Shown: positions 14,408 to 23,348 of the stretch, in pieces
Position numbering within the stretch: the stretch's first letter is position 1
Layout of the letters: each line of letters begins with the position of its first letter
NCBI GenBank assembly: GCA_944320845.1
Contig: CALUJA010000019.1
Span: 1 to 54,671 of the forward strand
DNA length: 54,671 nt
Direction of reading: 5' to 3'
DNA from: an uncultured Phocaeicola sp.
GTDB lineage: Bacteria; Bacteroidota; Bacteroidia; Bacteroidales; Bacteroidaceae
Program-made: the position numbers and the translations under genes
The notes under the pieces: model-generated
The model's database searches: none
Seen by the model: only the letters and a program-made list of their open reading frames with translations
What the model was told of the DNA's origin: nothing

Positions 14408-17400
14408 ATGAAAAGCGCAAATTACTCTCGCCCGTTAGGGTTGTTGTTCTTGTTATGCCTGATTCCGATTTGGGCATTTGCACAGAACATTACAGTGAAA
14501 GGAACTGTAAAAGATGGTGCTGGCGAAACAATCATTGGTGCCAGCGTGGTAGAAAAAGGAACGACCAATGGTACCATTACTGATTTCGACGGAAATTTCA
14601 CCTTGAATGTTCCATCAAACTCTACACTTCAGATTTCATTTGTGGGTTACAAGACTCAGGAAATCGCTGTATCAGGAAAAACGACAATCAATGTTACATT
14701 GTCAGAAGATACCCAGATGCTGGATGATGTGGTAGTAGTGGGTTATGGTACACAGAAGAAAGAAGATTTGACCTCGGCCATCTCCACCTTGAGTCCGAAG
14801 GAAGTATTGAAATCACCGGGTGGAATCACCGATGCATTGCAGGGAAGTACAGCCGGTGTCAACGTATCCGGAGGAAAAATCCGTATCCGTGGTACCGCTT
14901 CCATTACCGGTAGCACCGACCCGCTATGGGTAGTAGACGGTATCATCGATGCATCAGGAAACATTCCGAATGACGATGAAATCGAGTCTATCCAAGTATT
15001 GAAGGATGCCGCATCTTGCGCCATCTATGGTGTGCGTGGTGCGAACGGTGTCATCGTGGTAACAACCAAAAAGGGTAGCGAAGGCAAACCGAAAATCAAC
15101 TTCAATGCTTATGCCGGCTTCGGTTCCCCTTCCCACAAGGTTGACATGTTGAATGCCTACGATTATGGAGTTTATGTAAATGAACTCTATTATAACAGTT
15201 CAAGTGCAGCTTCTATTGCCAACGGGACTTGGAATCAAGTAGTTCCCACCGGAGTTGCAAACCCAAGCAGTCCTTTAGCCAATACCGACTGGTGGGATCA
15301 GTATTTCTGCAACACCAATTATCAGAAATATGATGTATCTATCAGTGGCGGAAGCAAGTATGCCAACTACCGTATCGGTGCTACGCATACCGACAACGAC
15401 GACCAGATGCACAAAAATGATGCAAAAGTCGACAACATCTATGCCAATGTAGAAGGAACAGTAGGCCGTATCACTTACGGTGGACGTATCTTTGCAAACT
15501 ATAGCCGCACAAACGGATATACGGGAGCTTCACTGATGAACATGTTAATGATTTCTCCGAACCTGCCGGTATACAATGAAGACGGAAGCTTCTTCCTGAC
15601 CGGAAACAATGGCCGCGATGGAAACGATATCACAAACCAAGCTTGGTATCTCCATAACCAACAGCTCGCTAACCGTTCAGTAAGCATGATGGGTAGTATC
15701 TTCGGAGAAATCAAGATTTTCGACTGGTTGAAATACCGCTTGACCTATACTTACTCATACGCCCGCAACAACGACAAGACCATCATTCCCCAATACGATT
15801 TGGGTACAGCTAACTCTAGACAAGGTTATAACCAACAAACCTCAACCAAAGGCGGCAGCGGACATGAAGTAATCGAGAACCTGCTCACTTTCGACCATAC
15901 GTTCAACGGTGTACACAACCTTTCAGGAGTATTGGGTGTAGTTTCTGAAACATTCGACGGATGGTCAACAGGCATTACCGGCCGTAGTAACGAATACAGC
16001 GGATTCGGAATTGAGAGCCGCTATCCCGACAGCCAAACAGTTATCAGCTCACAGACCAACCAGGCTTACTTCTCTTATCTGGCCCGTGTCATGTATTCAT
16101 ACAACAGCAAATACATGATTACAGCCAACTTCCGTGCTGATGAATCTTCCAAGTTCGCAGACGGAAACCGTTGGGGATACTTCCCGTCATTCTCTGTAGG
16201 ATGGAGAATCAGCGAAGAGCCATGGATGAAGGAAGCTACTTCCGGATGGCTCGACAACTTGAAAATCCGTGCCACTTTGGGATGGATTGGTAGCGCCAAC
16301 GCCGTAGGATTATACGATTATCAGTCAGTAGTGGAAACAGACAACCGTTACTACACATTCGGACCGAACCAAATTAATCCGGAAGGAACTGCCTCAAACG
16401 CTCCCGCTCCGCTGATTGAGAACTTTGCCAATCCCGACTTGTCTTGGGAAACAACCCGCGATGCCGGCGTCGGTTTCGACATGGACATGTTCAACAACAA
16501 GCTGAGTTTGGTATTCGACTACTACAACCGTAAGACTACCGACATGCTTCTGGCCGTTCAGCTTCCGCGTTCAACCGGTAACATCAACTCCGTTTACATG
16601 AATGTTGGTAGCATGACCAACTGGGGTATTGAAATTGCAGCAACCTATCGCGAACAGATAGGAGACTTCAAGTTCACCATCTCTCCGAACTTCTCTTTCT
16701 ACCGCAACGAGGTAACCAGTCTGGGTAGCAATGCTTCATTGGCAGGAGGAAACTCTTCTGTAGGAAACGTAACCATGACTGTAGTAGGCAAACCGGTTGC
16801 CCAGTTCTGGGGATACAAGACCGACGGACTGTTCAAAACCGATGAAGAGGCCGCCAACTATGTAAACAAAAACGGACAGCGTCTGCAAGAATCAGCCAAG
16901 GCAGGTGACCTCAAGTATGTAGACACAAACGGCGACGGAGTGATTTCTGACGATGACAAGACCTTTATCGGTTCGTCTCTGCCCGACTGCTCTTTCGGTC
17001 TGAACATCACGGCTGAATATAAGGGCTTCGATTTCTCTATGCTGTGGCAAGGAGACTTCGGAAACCAGATTTTCAACAACTGGAAATACGAACTGATGGG
17101 CGGTTATGCTGCCAAGAACCAGATGGCGGACATGAAGAACCGCTTCCGCGCTCAGGAGGTGACATTTACAACAGCAGGCGGCGAAACCATTACATTGCCA
17201 GCCAACACCAACACGGATATTCCGCGTGCTGTATTGAACGACCCGAATGGTAACCATACCAAGGCATCCGACTATTTCATTGAAAACGGCTCTTATTTCC
17301 GCTGCAACCGAATCACTTTAGGCTACACGTTCGACAAGAGTCTGCTTTCAAAGATTCATGTAGAATCCTTGCGCTTGTACATGGGTGTGAAGAATCCGTT

Positions 17401-17548
17401 CACTATCACAGGCTATTCCATGTTCGACCCGCAGGTACCGAGCGGCGGTGCAACTCTGAACCGTGGCGTTGACGGTGCCTTCTATTACTCCGGCGATACT
17501 TACTGGGCTACACGCGAGTTCTTTGCCGGCGTACAGTTAACATTCTAA
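14408..17548 (+). CDS. SusC/RagA-family TonB-linked outer-membrane protein (PUL2)
   Basis: A 1046-aa TonB-dependent glycan transporter. A signal peptide ends near WAFAQ (residue 26). A carboxypeptidase-regulatory-like domain (about 27-110) with the GTTNGTITDFDGNFTL motif follows, then the TonB-box-like segment DDVVVVGYGTQKKED, the plug domain with LKDAASCAIYGVRGANGVI, and the C-terminal barrel ending in VQLTF. It has no STN domain and no sigma/anti-sigma pair beside it, so unlike PUL1 its transporter is not a transducer. The gene is host-like in composition and intact. susD follows 27 bp downstream. Confidence 0.95.
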   Translation: MKSANYSRPLGLLFLLCLIPIWAFAQNITVKGTVKDGAGETIIGASVVEKGTTNGTITDFDGNFTLNVPSNSTLQISFVGYKTQEIAVSGKTTINVTLSEDTQMLDDVVVVGYGTQKKEDLTSAISTLSPKEVLKSPGGITDALQGSTAGVNVSGGKIRIRGTASITGSTDPLWVVDGIIDASGNIPNDDEIESIQVLKDAASCAIYGVRGANGVIVVTTKKGSEGKPKINFNAYAGFGSPSHKVDMLNAYDYGVYVNELYYNSSSAASIANGTWNQVVPTGVANPSSPLANTDWWDQYFCNTNYQKYDVSISGGSKYANYRIGATHTDNDDQMHKNDAKVDNIYANVEGTVGRITYGGRIFANYSRTNGYTGASLMNMLMISPNLPVYNEDGSFFLTGNNGRDGNDITNQAWYLHNQQLANRSVSMMGSIFGEIKIFDWLKYRLTYTYSYARNNDKTIIPQYDLGTANSRQGYNQQTSTKGGSGHEVIENLLTFDHTFNGVHNLSGVLGVVSETFDGWSTGITGRSNEYSGFGIESRYPDSQTVISSQTNQAYFSYLARVMYSYNSKYMITANFRADESSKFADGNRWGYFPSFSVGWRISEEPWMKEATSGWLDNLKIRATLGWIGSANAVGLYDYQSVVETDNRYYTFGPNQINPEGTASNAPAPLIENFANPDLSWETTRDAGVGFDMDMFNNKLSLVFDYYNRKTTDMLLAVQLPRSTGNINSVYMNVGSMTNWGIEIAATYREQIGDFKFTISPNFSFYRNEVTSLGSNASLAGGNSSVGNVTMTVVGKPVAQFWGYKTDGLFKTDEEAANYVNKNGQRLQESAKAGDLKYVDTNGDGVISDDDKTFIGSSLPDCSFGLNITAEYKGFDFSMLWQGDFGNQIFNNWKYELMGGYAAKNQMADMKNRFRAQEVTFTTAGGETITLPANTNTDIPRAVLNDPNGNHTKASDYFIENGSYFRCNRITLGYTFDKSLLSKIHVESLRLYMGVKNPFTITGYSMFDPQVPSGGATLNRGVDGAFYYSGDTYWATREFFAGVQLTF

Positions 17549-17575
17549 AATCTTAAACACTAAATCAGAATTATC

Positions 17576-19438
17576 ATGAAACGAATGAAATTATATATAG
17601 GTGCCTGCTTGGGGACAGCTTTAATCTCTCTAAGCTCGTGCGAACCGGATATGGTATATAATAATCCCTCTGCAGACAATGAAGCAACCTATTACAACAC
17701 TAAGGAACACCTGACCTACGCCGTAAACGGTGCCTACAACATGTTGCAACGTGCGGGAGGATGGGCACGGTGGATGCCGTTCATGCTGAACGCCCGCAGC
17801 GACGAATATGCCTTCACAAGCGGTGCGGCTGCCGGCGAACCTGAAACTGCGCGACTTTCCCAATATACAGCCAATGCCGACCTGGGAAGTATGTCTGCCA
17901 CTTATCAGGACTTCTATACCTTACAGTATGCTGCCAATCTGGCTTTGGAGAAACTTGAAGCCAATCAGGACGGAGCATTTGACCTGAACAACGCCGACGA
18001 CAAGAAACTGTATGACCGCCTGCGCGGTGAAGCCATCTTCCTGCGCGGTCTGAGCCGCTTCTATCTGGTCTATTTCTTCGGCGATGAAATTCCTGACCGC
18101 GACTATACAACGACCGGCGGCGACGACTATCTGTTGCCTCCTGCTGAACCCGGACAGATTTACCAACGGATGGTAAAAGATTTCAAGGATGCATCCGAAC
18201 TGCTGACTGAATGGAACTACGAGGGAACAGAGAATGAAGGACGCGCCACCAAAGGCTCTGCATTGGCTTTCTTAGCCAAAGCCTACATGGGACGCCCGAT
18301 ATTGGACGGAACGGCCAAAGCCGGAGACGCAGACTGGGCAGCCGCCAAAGATGTTTTGTGGCAGATTATAGATTCCCAAGAATATGACCTTATACCAAAC
18401 TATCGTGAAAATGCCACAGAAGACAATGAAAACAACATCGAGTCACTGTTCGAAGTACAGTTCTCCCAAAGCACCGAAACCGGAGGATTCAACCCTGCCG
18501 CTCCGGGCGACATCAACAGTTGGGTAGTAACCGGACAAGACTGTATGAGAATGATTGAAATAACTTCTCCGAATTCAGCCGTTTCCAGCAGATGGTGGAA
18601 CGGTATGCCTTCACTTGCCTTGTATAATGAATTTGAACGCGATGGAAATGAACGAATCATTGATCCACGAGCCTACTTGGGTCTGTATATCCCCGACGGA
18701 TGCAAGTTTAAAGGAAAGGGAGAAGAAGGAAAAGAAGAAGAGGGAGAATGGATTGGATATGACAAACTGTTCTCTGATATTGATGAAGAGACCGGTGAAG
18801 ATCTTTTTGCCAAATGGAGAGGAACATGGTTCGGCTGTCGCAAATACGGTATTGATGAGTTCCGGAATATGCTCCGCAGCGGTATCAACGACCGCGTAAT
18901 CCGTTACGCCGATATTTTGCTGATGTACGCAGAATGCTGCCTTGAAGCAGACAACGACGAAACGACAGCTAAAAAATACATCCAGATGGTACGCGACCGC
19001 GCCAATAACAATACGGAAGCATACAATACTACCGGAGCAGATGCCGGTATGTGGTATCTGAAAGGCGGAACACTGCCCACCGTAGACCAGCTTATCGCCG
19101 ACCATCCGACATTGGGAAGAGTAGTAGGCAAAGACGGAACCGTAATCTGCAAAGGAACGGAAATCAACACCGTCCGCCGCGCACTAAAGCACGAATATTC
19201 CGTTGAGCTGTACTGGGAAGGATGGCGCTTCTTCAACCTGATGCGCTGGTATAACAATCCGAACGATCCGGACCGTGAAAGCATGCTGGACAACCTGAAG
19301 AACAAGAACGCGATGCAGGTAGAACAAACCAATCTGGAAGGTACTGTAACCTTCGACTACAGTCGCCACCTGCGTCTGCCGATACCGTCAACCGAGCTTT
19401 CTACGAACACAAATATGCACGGCAATTCTGCAAATTAA
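17576..19438 (+). CDS. SusD/RagB-family lipoprotein (PUL2)
   Basis: A 620-aa SusD-like surface lipoprotein, longer than the usual ~520-560 aa. The lipobox is in ALISLSSCEPD (Cys about residue 22). SusD hallmarks include YAVNGAYNMLQRAGGWARW, RGEAIFLRGLSRFYLVYFFGDEIP, RYADILLMYAECCLEA and HEYSVELYWEGWRFFNLMRW. A charged insertion rich in E, K and G lies near residues 378-400. It pairs with the SusC encoded just upstream. A strong terminator follows, so the operon holds only these two genes; no glycosidase is attached. Confidence 0.95.
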   Translation: MKRMKLYIGACLGTALISLSSCEPDMVYNNPSADNEATYYNTKEHLTYAVNGAYNMLQRAGGWARWMPFMLNARSDEYAFTSGAAAGEPETARLSQYTANADLGSMSATYQDFYTLQYAANLALEKLEANQDGAFDLNNADDKKLYDRLRGEAIFLRGLSRFYLVYFFGDEIPDRDYTTTGGDDYLLPPAEPGQIYQRMVKDFKDASELLTEWNYEGTENEGRATKGSALAFLAKAYMGRPILDGTAKAGDADWAAAKDVLWQIIDSQEYDLIPNYRENATEDNENNIESLFEVQFSQSTETGGFNPAAPGDINSWVVTGQDCMRMIEITSPNSAVSSRWWNGMPSLALYNEFERDGNERIIDPRAYLGLYIPDGCKFKGKGEEGKEEEGEWIGYDKLFSDIDEETGEDLFAKWRGTWFGCRKYGIDEFRNMLRSGINDRVIRYADILLMYAECCLEADNDETTAKKYIQMVRDRANNNTEAYNTTGADAGMWYLKGGTLPTVDQLIADHPTLGRVVGKDGTVICKGTEINTVRRALKHEYSVELYWEGWRFFNLMRWYNNPNDPDRESMLDNLKNKNAMQVEQTNLEGTVTFDYSRHLRLPIPSTELSTNTNMHGNSAN

Positions 19439-19462
19439 TAAATAAATTGGTTTACATTTCGG

Positions 19463-19494
19463 GGAATCCGGCTTCACGGCCGGATTCCTTTTTT
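19463..19494 (+). terminator. Intrinsic terminator of the second susCD operon
   Basis: A 10-bp GC-rich stem (19463-19472 with 19479-19488, 6-nt loop) is followed by six T residues (19489-19494), 24 bp after the susD stop. Confidence 0.9.
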
Positions 19495-19601
19495 ATAAGG
19501 GTGCCGTTTATTCATCCCGGTTCCGTTTCATACGCATGCCGTCCAGATTCCACCACGGCAAAAGCCGCATCCGGAAAGGAAGAAAACAGATTCCGCCCCC
19601 G

Positions 19602-19639
19602 ACAAAAAACAAATCCCGACCGCATGCACAGCCGGGATT
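19602..19639 (-). terminator. Intrinsic terminator of pfkA-dusB
   Basis: On the minus strand, AATCCCG (19639-19633) pairs with CGGGATT (19618-19612) across a 14-nt loop, followed by a T-rich tract (19611-19602). It lies 30 bp after the dusB stop. Confidence 0.7.
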
Positions 19640-19668
19640 CACGACAAAAAATCTCTGAGTTGCAGGCA

Positions 19669-20664
19669 TCATTCCTGCCTGTCGCTGCCAAATGCAGCCT
19701 CTATATAGTCCAGAATGCCGTTCAGCTCCGGCAATGTCTCGGCGCGGAGCATGGCAATGCGCGTTTCCCTGAAGTTCGGAATCCCCTTGAATAAGGGTGA
19801 AGCCGCCAGATGACGGCGCACATGAAGGATTCCCCTGCGCTCGTCCAGCAGATTTACACTGTCGGCCACCTCACGCCGGAGCACATCCAGCCGCCATTTG
19901 AAGCTGAGCGGAGGGAGCTCTTCACCGGTATCCAAAAAATGTTTCACCTCCTTGAAAATCCAGGGACGACCGAAGCTGGCCCGGCCTATCATAATGGCAT
20001 CCACCCCGTATGCCTCGAAACACTCGCGGGCTCGTGCGGGCGTAGTGACATCCCCGTTGCCGATAACCGGAATCCGCATGCGGGGATTCTTCTTCACCTC
20101 CCCAATCAGCGTCCAGTCTGCCTCGCCCATATACATCTGGGCCCGCGTGCGTCCGTGGACAGTCAAAGCCTCTATGCCGCAATCCTGCAACCGCTCGGCC
20201 AGTTCCACGATAATCTTATGCTCCGCATCCCATCCCAAACGTGTCTTTACCGTGACGGGAATCTGCACGGCATCTACCACGGCCCGCGTAATCTCCAGCA
20301 TTTTCGGCACATTCTGCAGCATTCCCGCTCCCGCACCCTTGCCCGCCACACGTTTCACGGGGCATCCGAAGTTCAGGTCAAGAATATCCGGCTTCGCCTG
20401 CTCGACAATACGGGCCGCCTCCACTATCGTATCCGTATCCCGCCCGTAAATCTGAATGGCCACGGGGCGTTCTTTTTCACTGATGTTCAGCTTGAGCAGT
20501 GTCTTGTCTACCGAACGTATCAAAGCGTCGGCCGACACAAACTCGGTATATACCATATCAGCACCAAATTCCTTGCACAGCAGACGGAAGGCCGGGTCGG
20601 TCACATCCTCCATCGGGGCAAGCAATACGGGATATTTCCCTAAGTCAATGTTCCGTATCTTCAT
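19669..20664 (-). CDS. dusB: tRNA-dihydrouridine synthase
   Basis: A 331-aa FMN- and NADPH-dependent enzyme that reduces uridines in tRNA D-loops. Family motifs appear in order: APMEDVTDPAFRLL at the N-terminus, NFGCPVKRVAGKGAGAGML with the catalytic Cys, TVKTRLGWD, LTVHGRTRAQMYMGEADW, PVIGNGDV and MIGRASFGRPWIF of the FMN-binding barrel. A helical C-terminal domain follows. The ATG at 20664 is preferred over an upstream TTG because GGAGG lies at the right distance. The start is 10 bp after the pfkA stop, so the two form an operon. Assignment to DusB rather than another Dus paralogue is by overall resemblance. Confidence 0.93.
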   Translation of the reverse strand: MKIRNIDLGKYPVLLAPMEDVTDPAFRLLCKEFGADMVYTEFVSADALIRSVDKTLLKLNISEKERPVAIQIYGRDTDTIVEAARIVEQAKPDILDLNFGCPVKRVAGKGAGAGMLQNVPKMLEITRAVVDAVQIPVTVKTRLGWDAEHKIIVELAERLQDCGIEALTVHGRTRAQMYMGEADWTLIGEVKKNPRMRIPVIGNGDVTTPARARECFEAYGVDAIMIGRASFGRPWIFKEVKHFLDTGEELPPLSFKWRLDVLRREVADSVNLLDERRGILHVRRHLAASPLFKGIPNFRETRIAMLRAETLPELNGILDYIEAAFGSDRQE

Positions 20665-20674
20665 ATTCCTCCGC

Positions 20675-21688
20675 TCAGCCAAAACATATTCCCATCCGTC
20701 TTCCCTGCACCACCAAGTCGTGCTCCTCGGTCACCAGCTTGAGTTTCCCTGCCGTTTCGCTCAGCGGGATAGAGCCGATGACATCCCCCTGCAAGGCAAC
20801 CATGCGTCCGAACTGCCCTCCGGCAATCAGCTCCGTGGCATGCCCGCCCATGCGCGTGGCCAGATTACGGTCGAACGCCGTAGGACTTCCGCCGCGCTGT
20901 ATATAGCCAAGCACGGTTTCACGGGTCTCAAATCCCGTTTCATACTCTATTTCCTCCGCAACGAACTGGGCCGCCTTTTTCCCGTCGCGGGTGGCGATGC
21001 CTTCGGCCACTACCACAATGGAATAAGGCTTGCCGTTTTTCAGACGGTTGATAATGGCATCGCCGATACGATGAATGTCAAAAGGAATCTCAGGCAGCAG
21101 GATAATGTCGCCGCCTCCCGCCATTCCCGAATAGAGGGCAATCCATCCGGCCTTGTGCCCCATCACTTCAATCACCATCACACGCTGGTGCGAACTGGCC
21201 GTAGAGTGAAGCCGGTCGATAGCCTCGGTGGCAATGGATACGGCAGAGTCGAAACCGAACGAAAAGTCGGTTCCCCACACATCGTTGTCAATGGTCTTCG
21301 GGACAGACACCACGTTCACCCCCGCCTCAGCCAGTCTTGCCGCCGTCTTCTGCGTACCGTTTCCGCCGATACAGACAATGCAGTCCAACTGCCGCTCGCG
21401 GATGGTGTGAAGCAGCATGGCGGGCTTGTCTTCCGACAGAGCCGTATTCCCCCGCCGCTTGAAAGGCTTTTCGCGCGAAGTGCCCAGCACCGTACCGCCC
21501 CGGTTCAGCAGTCCGGTCAGCGAATCCTCTTTAAGCGGTATCACATCATTGTCCAACAAACCGCGGAAACCGTTGTGAATGCCGAAAACCTCCATTCCGT
21601 AATGCCGGATAGCCGTCTTGCACACACCGCGTATCGTAGCGTTTATGCCCGGGCAGTCGCCCCCCGACGTCAAGATTCCTATCTTCAT
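20675..21688 (-). CDS. pfkA: 6-phosphofructokinase family protein
   Basis: A 337-aa phosphofructokinase that phosphorylates fructose-6-phosphate in glycolysis. Motifs are GGDCPGIN (9-16), GGNGTQ (108-113), PKTIDND (130-136) with the catalytic TIDND aspartates, and MGHKAGWIAL. The residue pair that distinguishes phosphoryl donors reads Gly in GGNGT (ATP-like) but Lys in PKTIDND (as in pyrophosphate-dependent enzymes; ATP enzymes such as E. coli PfkA have PGTIDND). The donor is therefore not certain from sequence. It is the first gene of the pfkA-dusB operon, divergent from the GH3-family operon. Confidence 0.93.
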   Translation of the reverse strand: MKIGILTSGGDCPGINATIRGVCKTAIRHYGMEVFGIHNGFRGLLDNDVIPLKEDSLTGLLNRGGTVLGTSREKPFKRRGNTALSEDKPAMLLHTIRERQLDCIVCIGGNGTQKTAARLAEAGVNVVSVPKTIDNDVWGTDFSFGFDSAVSIATEAIDRLHSTASSHQRVMVIEVMGHKAGWIALYSGMAGGGDIILLPEIPFDIHRIGDAIINRLKNGKPYSIVVVAEGIATRDGKKAAQFVAEEIEYETGFETRETVLGYIQRGGSPTAFDRNLATRMGGHATELIAGGQFGRMVALQGDVIGSIPLSETAGKLKLVTEEHDLVVQGRRMGICFG

Positions 21689-21714
21689 CTTTCTTCGATT
21701 TTATTATAATGATG

Positions 21715-21722
21715 TAAAGGTA
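21715..21722 (-). promoter_or_regulatory. Candidate -7 element of pfkA
   Basis: TACCTTTA on the minus strand differs from TAnnTTTG at the last base and lies 27 bp before the pfkA start. No clear -33 element is seen. Confidence 0.4.
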
Positions 21723-21795
21723 AGAAAAAAGTGTATAAATGTCATATCAAAGGAAAAAATAATAAAAGCCATTCCGTTTTATATGGAAAAAAATC

Positions 21796-21803
21796 TACCT
21801 TTG
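21796..21803 (+). promoter_or_regulatory. -7 element of the GH3-family operon
   Basis: TACCTTTG, a perfect TAnnTTTG, lies 30 bp before the start codon at 21833. The region 20 bp upstream (TTCCG) is a weak -33 match. Confidence 0.65.
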
Positions 21804-21832
21804 CATCTTAAGGAACAGAAACTTGACAACCG

Positions 21833-23347
21833 ATGAACTCTACAAAGTTAATAGGAAAGATATTCGAACCGAGGCAGAAAGCCACAGCGCTCTATGCACA
21901 TGAAACGGAAGCAATCCAAGACCGGATATTCCGGAAGCTGATACAGACCGCCGCTTCCACGGAATGGGGAAACAAATATGACTACAGACATATAGGCAAT
22001 TACACCGACTTTCAACGCGTGCCCATACAGACATACGAAGATATCAAAAGCTACGTAGACCGTATGCGACACGGAGAAGAAGACATTCTCTGGCCGGGAA
22101 AAGTCATCTGGTATGCGAAATCGTCTGGAACGACCAACGACAAAAGCAAGTTTATCCCTGTAAGCAAAGACGGGCTGCACCATATCCACTATCAGGGGGG
22201 TACGGATGCCGTCGCCCTTTACCTGCAGCAGAACCCCGAAAGCCGCTTTTTTTCCGGCAAGGGGCTGATATTGGGAGGAAGCCACAGCCCAAACTATAAT
22301 GTAAAAGACAGCCTGGTGGGCGACCTTTCCGCTATTCTGATTCAGAACATCAACCCGTTGGTAAACTTCATCCGCGTGCCCAGTAAGGAAATTGCCCTAT
22401 TGAGCGAATTTGAAGAGAAAGTGGAACGCATCGCGGAGACCACGGTGCAAGAAAATGTAACCAATCTGTCGGGCGTGCCTTCATGGATGCTGGCCGTCGT
22501 CAAGCGCATATTGGAAAAGACGGGGAAAAAGTACCTGAACGAAGTATGGCCTAATCTGGAAGTATTCTTCCACGGGGGAGTCAGCTTCACGCCCTATCGC
22601 GAACAGTACAAGGCCCTTATCCCTTCCGACAAGATGCACTATATGGAAACTTATAATGCAAGCGAAGGATTCTTCGGACTACAAAACGACCTGAGCGATC
22701 CCGCCATGCTGCTGATGGTAGACTATGATGTATTTTACGAATTCATTCCTTTGGAAGAGATAGACAGCCCGCATCCGAACATTGTTCCCCTTACGGGCGT
22801 TGAGATTGGCCGGAACTATGCGATTGTCATCAGCACATCGTGCGGATTGTGGCGGTATATTCTCGGCGATACCGTAAAGTTCACACAAAAAGACCCGTAC
22901 AAATTCATCATAACCGGGCGGACAAAACACTTCATCAACGCCTTCGGCGAAGAATTGATGGTTGACAATGCAGAAAAAGGACTGGCTCGCGCCTGCGCCG
23001 AGACCGGGGCACAAGTACTGGAATATTCTGCCGCACCCGTGTTTATGGATGCCAACGCCAAATGCCGCCACCAGTGGCTCATCGAGTTCAGCGTGATGCC
23101 GGATTCGCTGGACAAGTTCCGGCACATTTTAGACCAGTCTCTGCAGGAGATAAACTCCGATTATGAAGCCAAGCGTCATAAGGACATCACGCTGCAAGAA
23201 CTGGAATTAATCGTAGCCCGCCCCAATCTCTTCCACGACTGGCTGAAGATGAAAGGTAAGTTGGGAGGACAGCATAAGGTTCCCCGCCTGAGCAACACAC
23301 GCGAAAACATAGAAGAAATGCTGAAACTAAACCAAGAAAACGACTGA
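21833..23347 (+). CDS. GH3 auxin-responsive-promoter family protein (acyl-adenylate ligase-like)
   Basis: A 504-aa member of the GH3 family, named for plant proteins that conjugate amino acids to jasmonate or auxin through an acyl-adenylate. The ATP-binding motif is visible as YAKSSGTTNDKSKFIP (about residues 98-113). SGVPSWMLAVVKRI, the YNASEGFFG segment, and GDTVKFTQKDPYKFIITGRTKHFINAFGEELM in the hinge and C-terminal region follow the family order. No signal peptide is seen, so it is cytoplasmic. GH3 homologues are common in Bacteroidetes, but their substrate is unknown. It begins an operon with two envelope proteins (1-bp gap, then a 4-bp overlap), hinting at an envelope-related role. Confidence 0.9.
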   Translation: MNSTKLIGKIFEPRQKATALYAHETEAIQDRIFRKLIQTAASTEWGNKYDYRHIGNYTDFQRVPIQTYEDIKSYVDRMRHGEEDILWPGKVIWYAKSSGTTNDKSKFIPVSKDGLHHIHYQGGTDAVALYLQQNPESRFFSGKGLILGGSHSPNYNVKDSLVGDLSAILIQNINPLVNFIRVPSKEIALLSEFEEKVERIAETTVQENVTNLSGVPSWMLAVVKRILEKTGKKYLNEVWPNLEVFFHGGVSFTPYREQYKALIPSDKMHYMETYNASEGFFGLQNDLSDPAMLLMVDYDVFYEFIPLEEIDSPHPNIVPLTGVEIGRNYAIVISTSCGLWRYILGDTVKFTQKDPYKFIITGRTKHFINAFGEELMVDNAEKGLARACAETGAQVLEYSAAPVFMDANAKCRHQWLIEFSVMPDSLDKFRHILDQSLQEINSDYEAKRHKDITLQELELIVARPNLFHDWLKMKGKLGGQHKVPRLSNTRENIEEMLKLNQEND

Positions 23348-23348
23348 A

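Noticed and set aside
19810-21709. Plus-strand ORFs 19810-20643 and 20456-21709 opposite dusB and pfkA.
   Set aside because: Antisense to well-supported enzymes, no recognisable motifs, no promoter or ribosome site.
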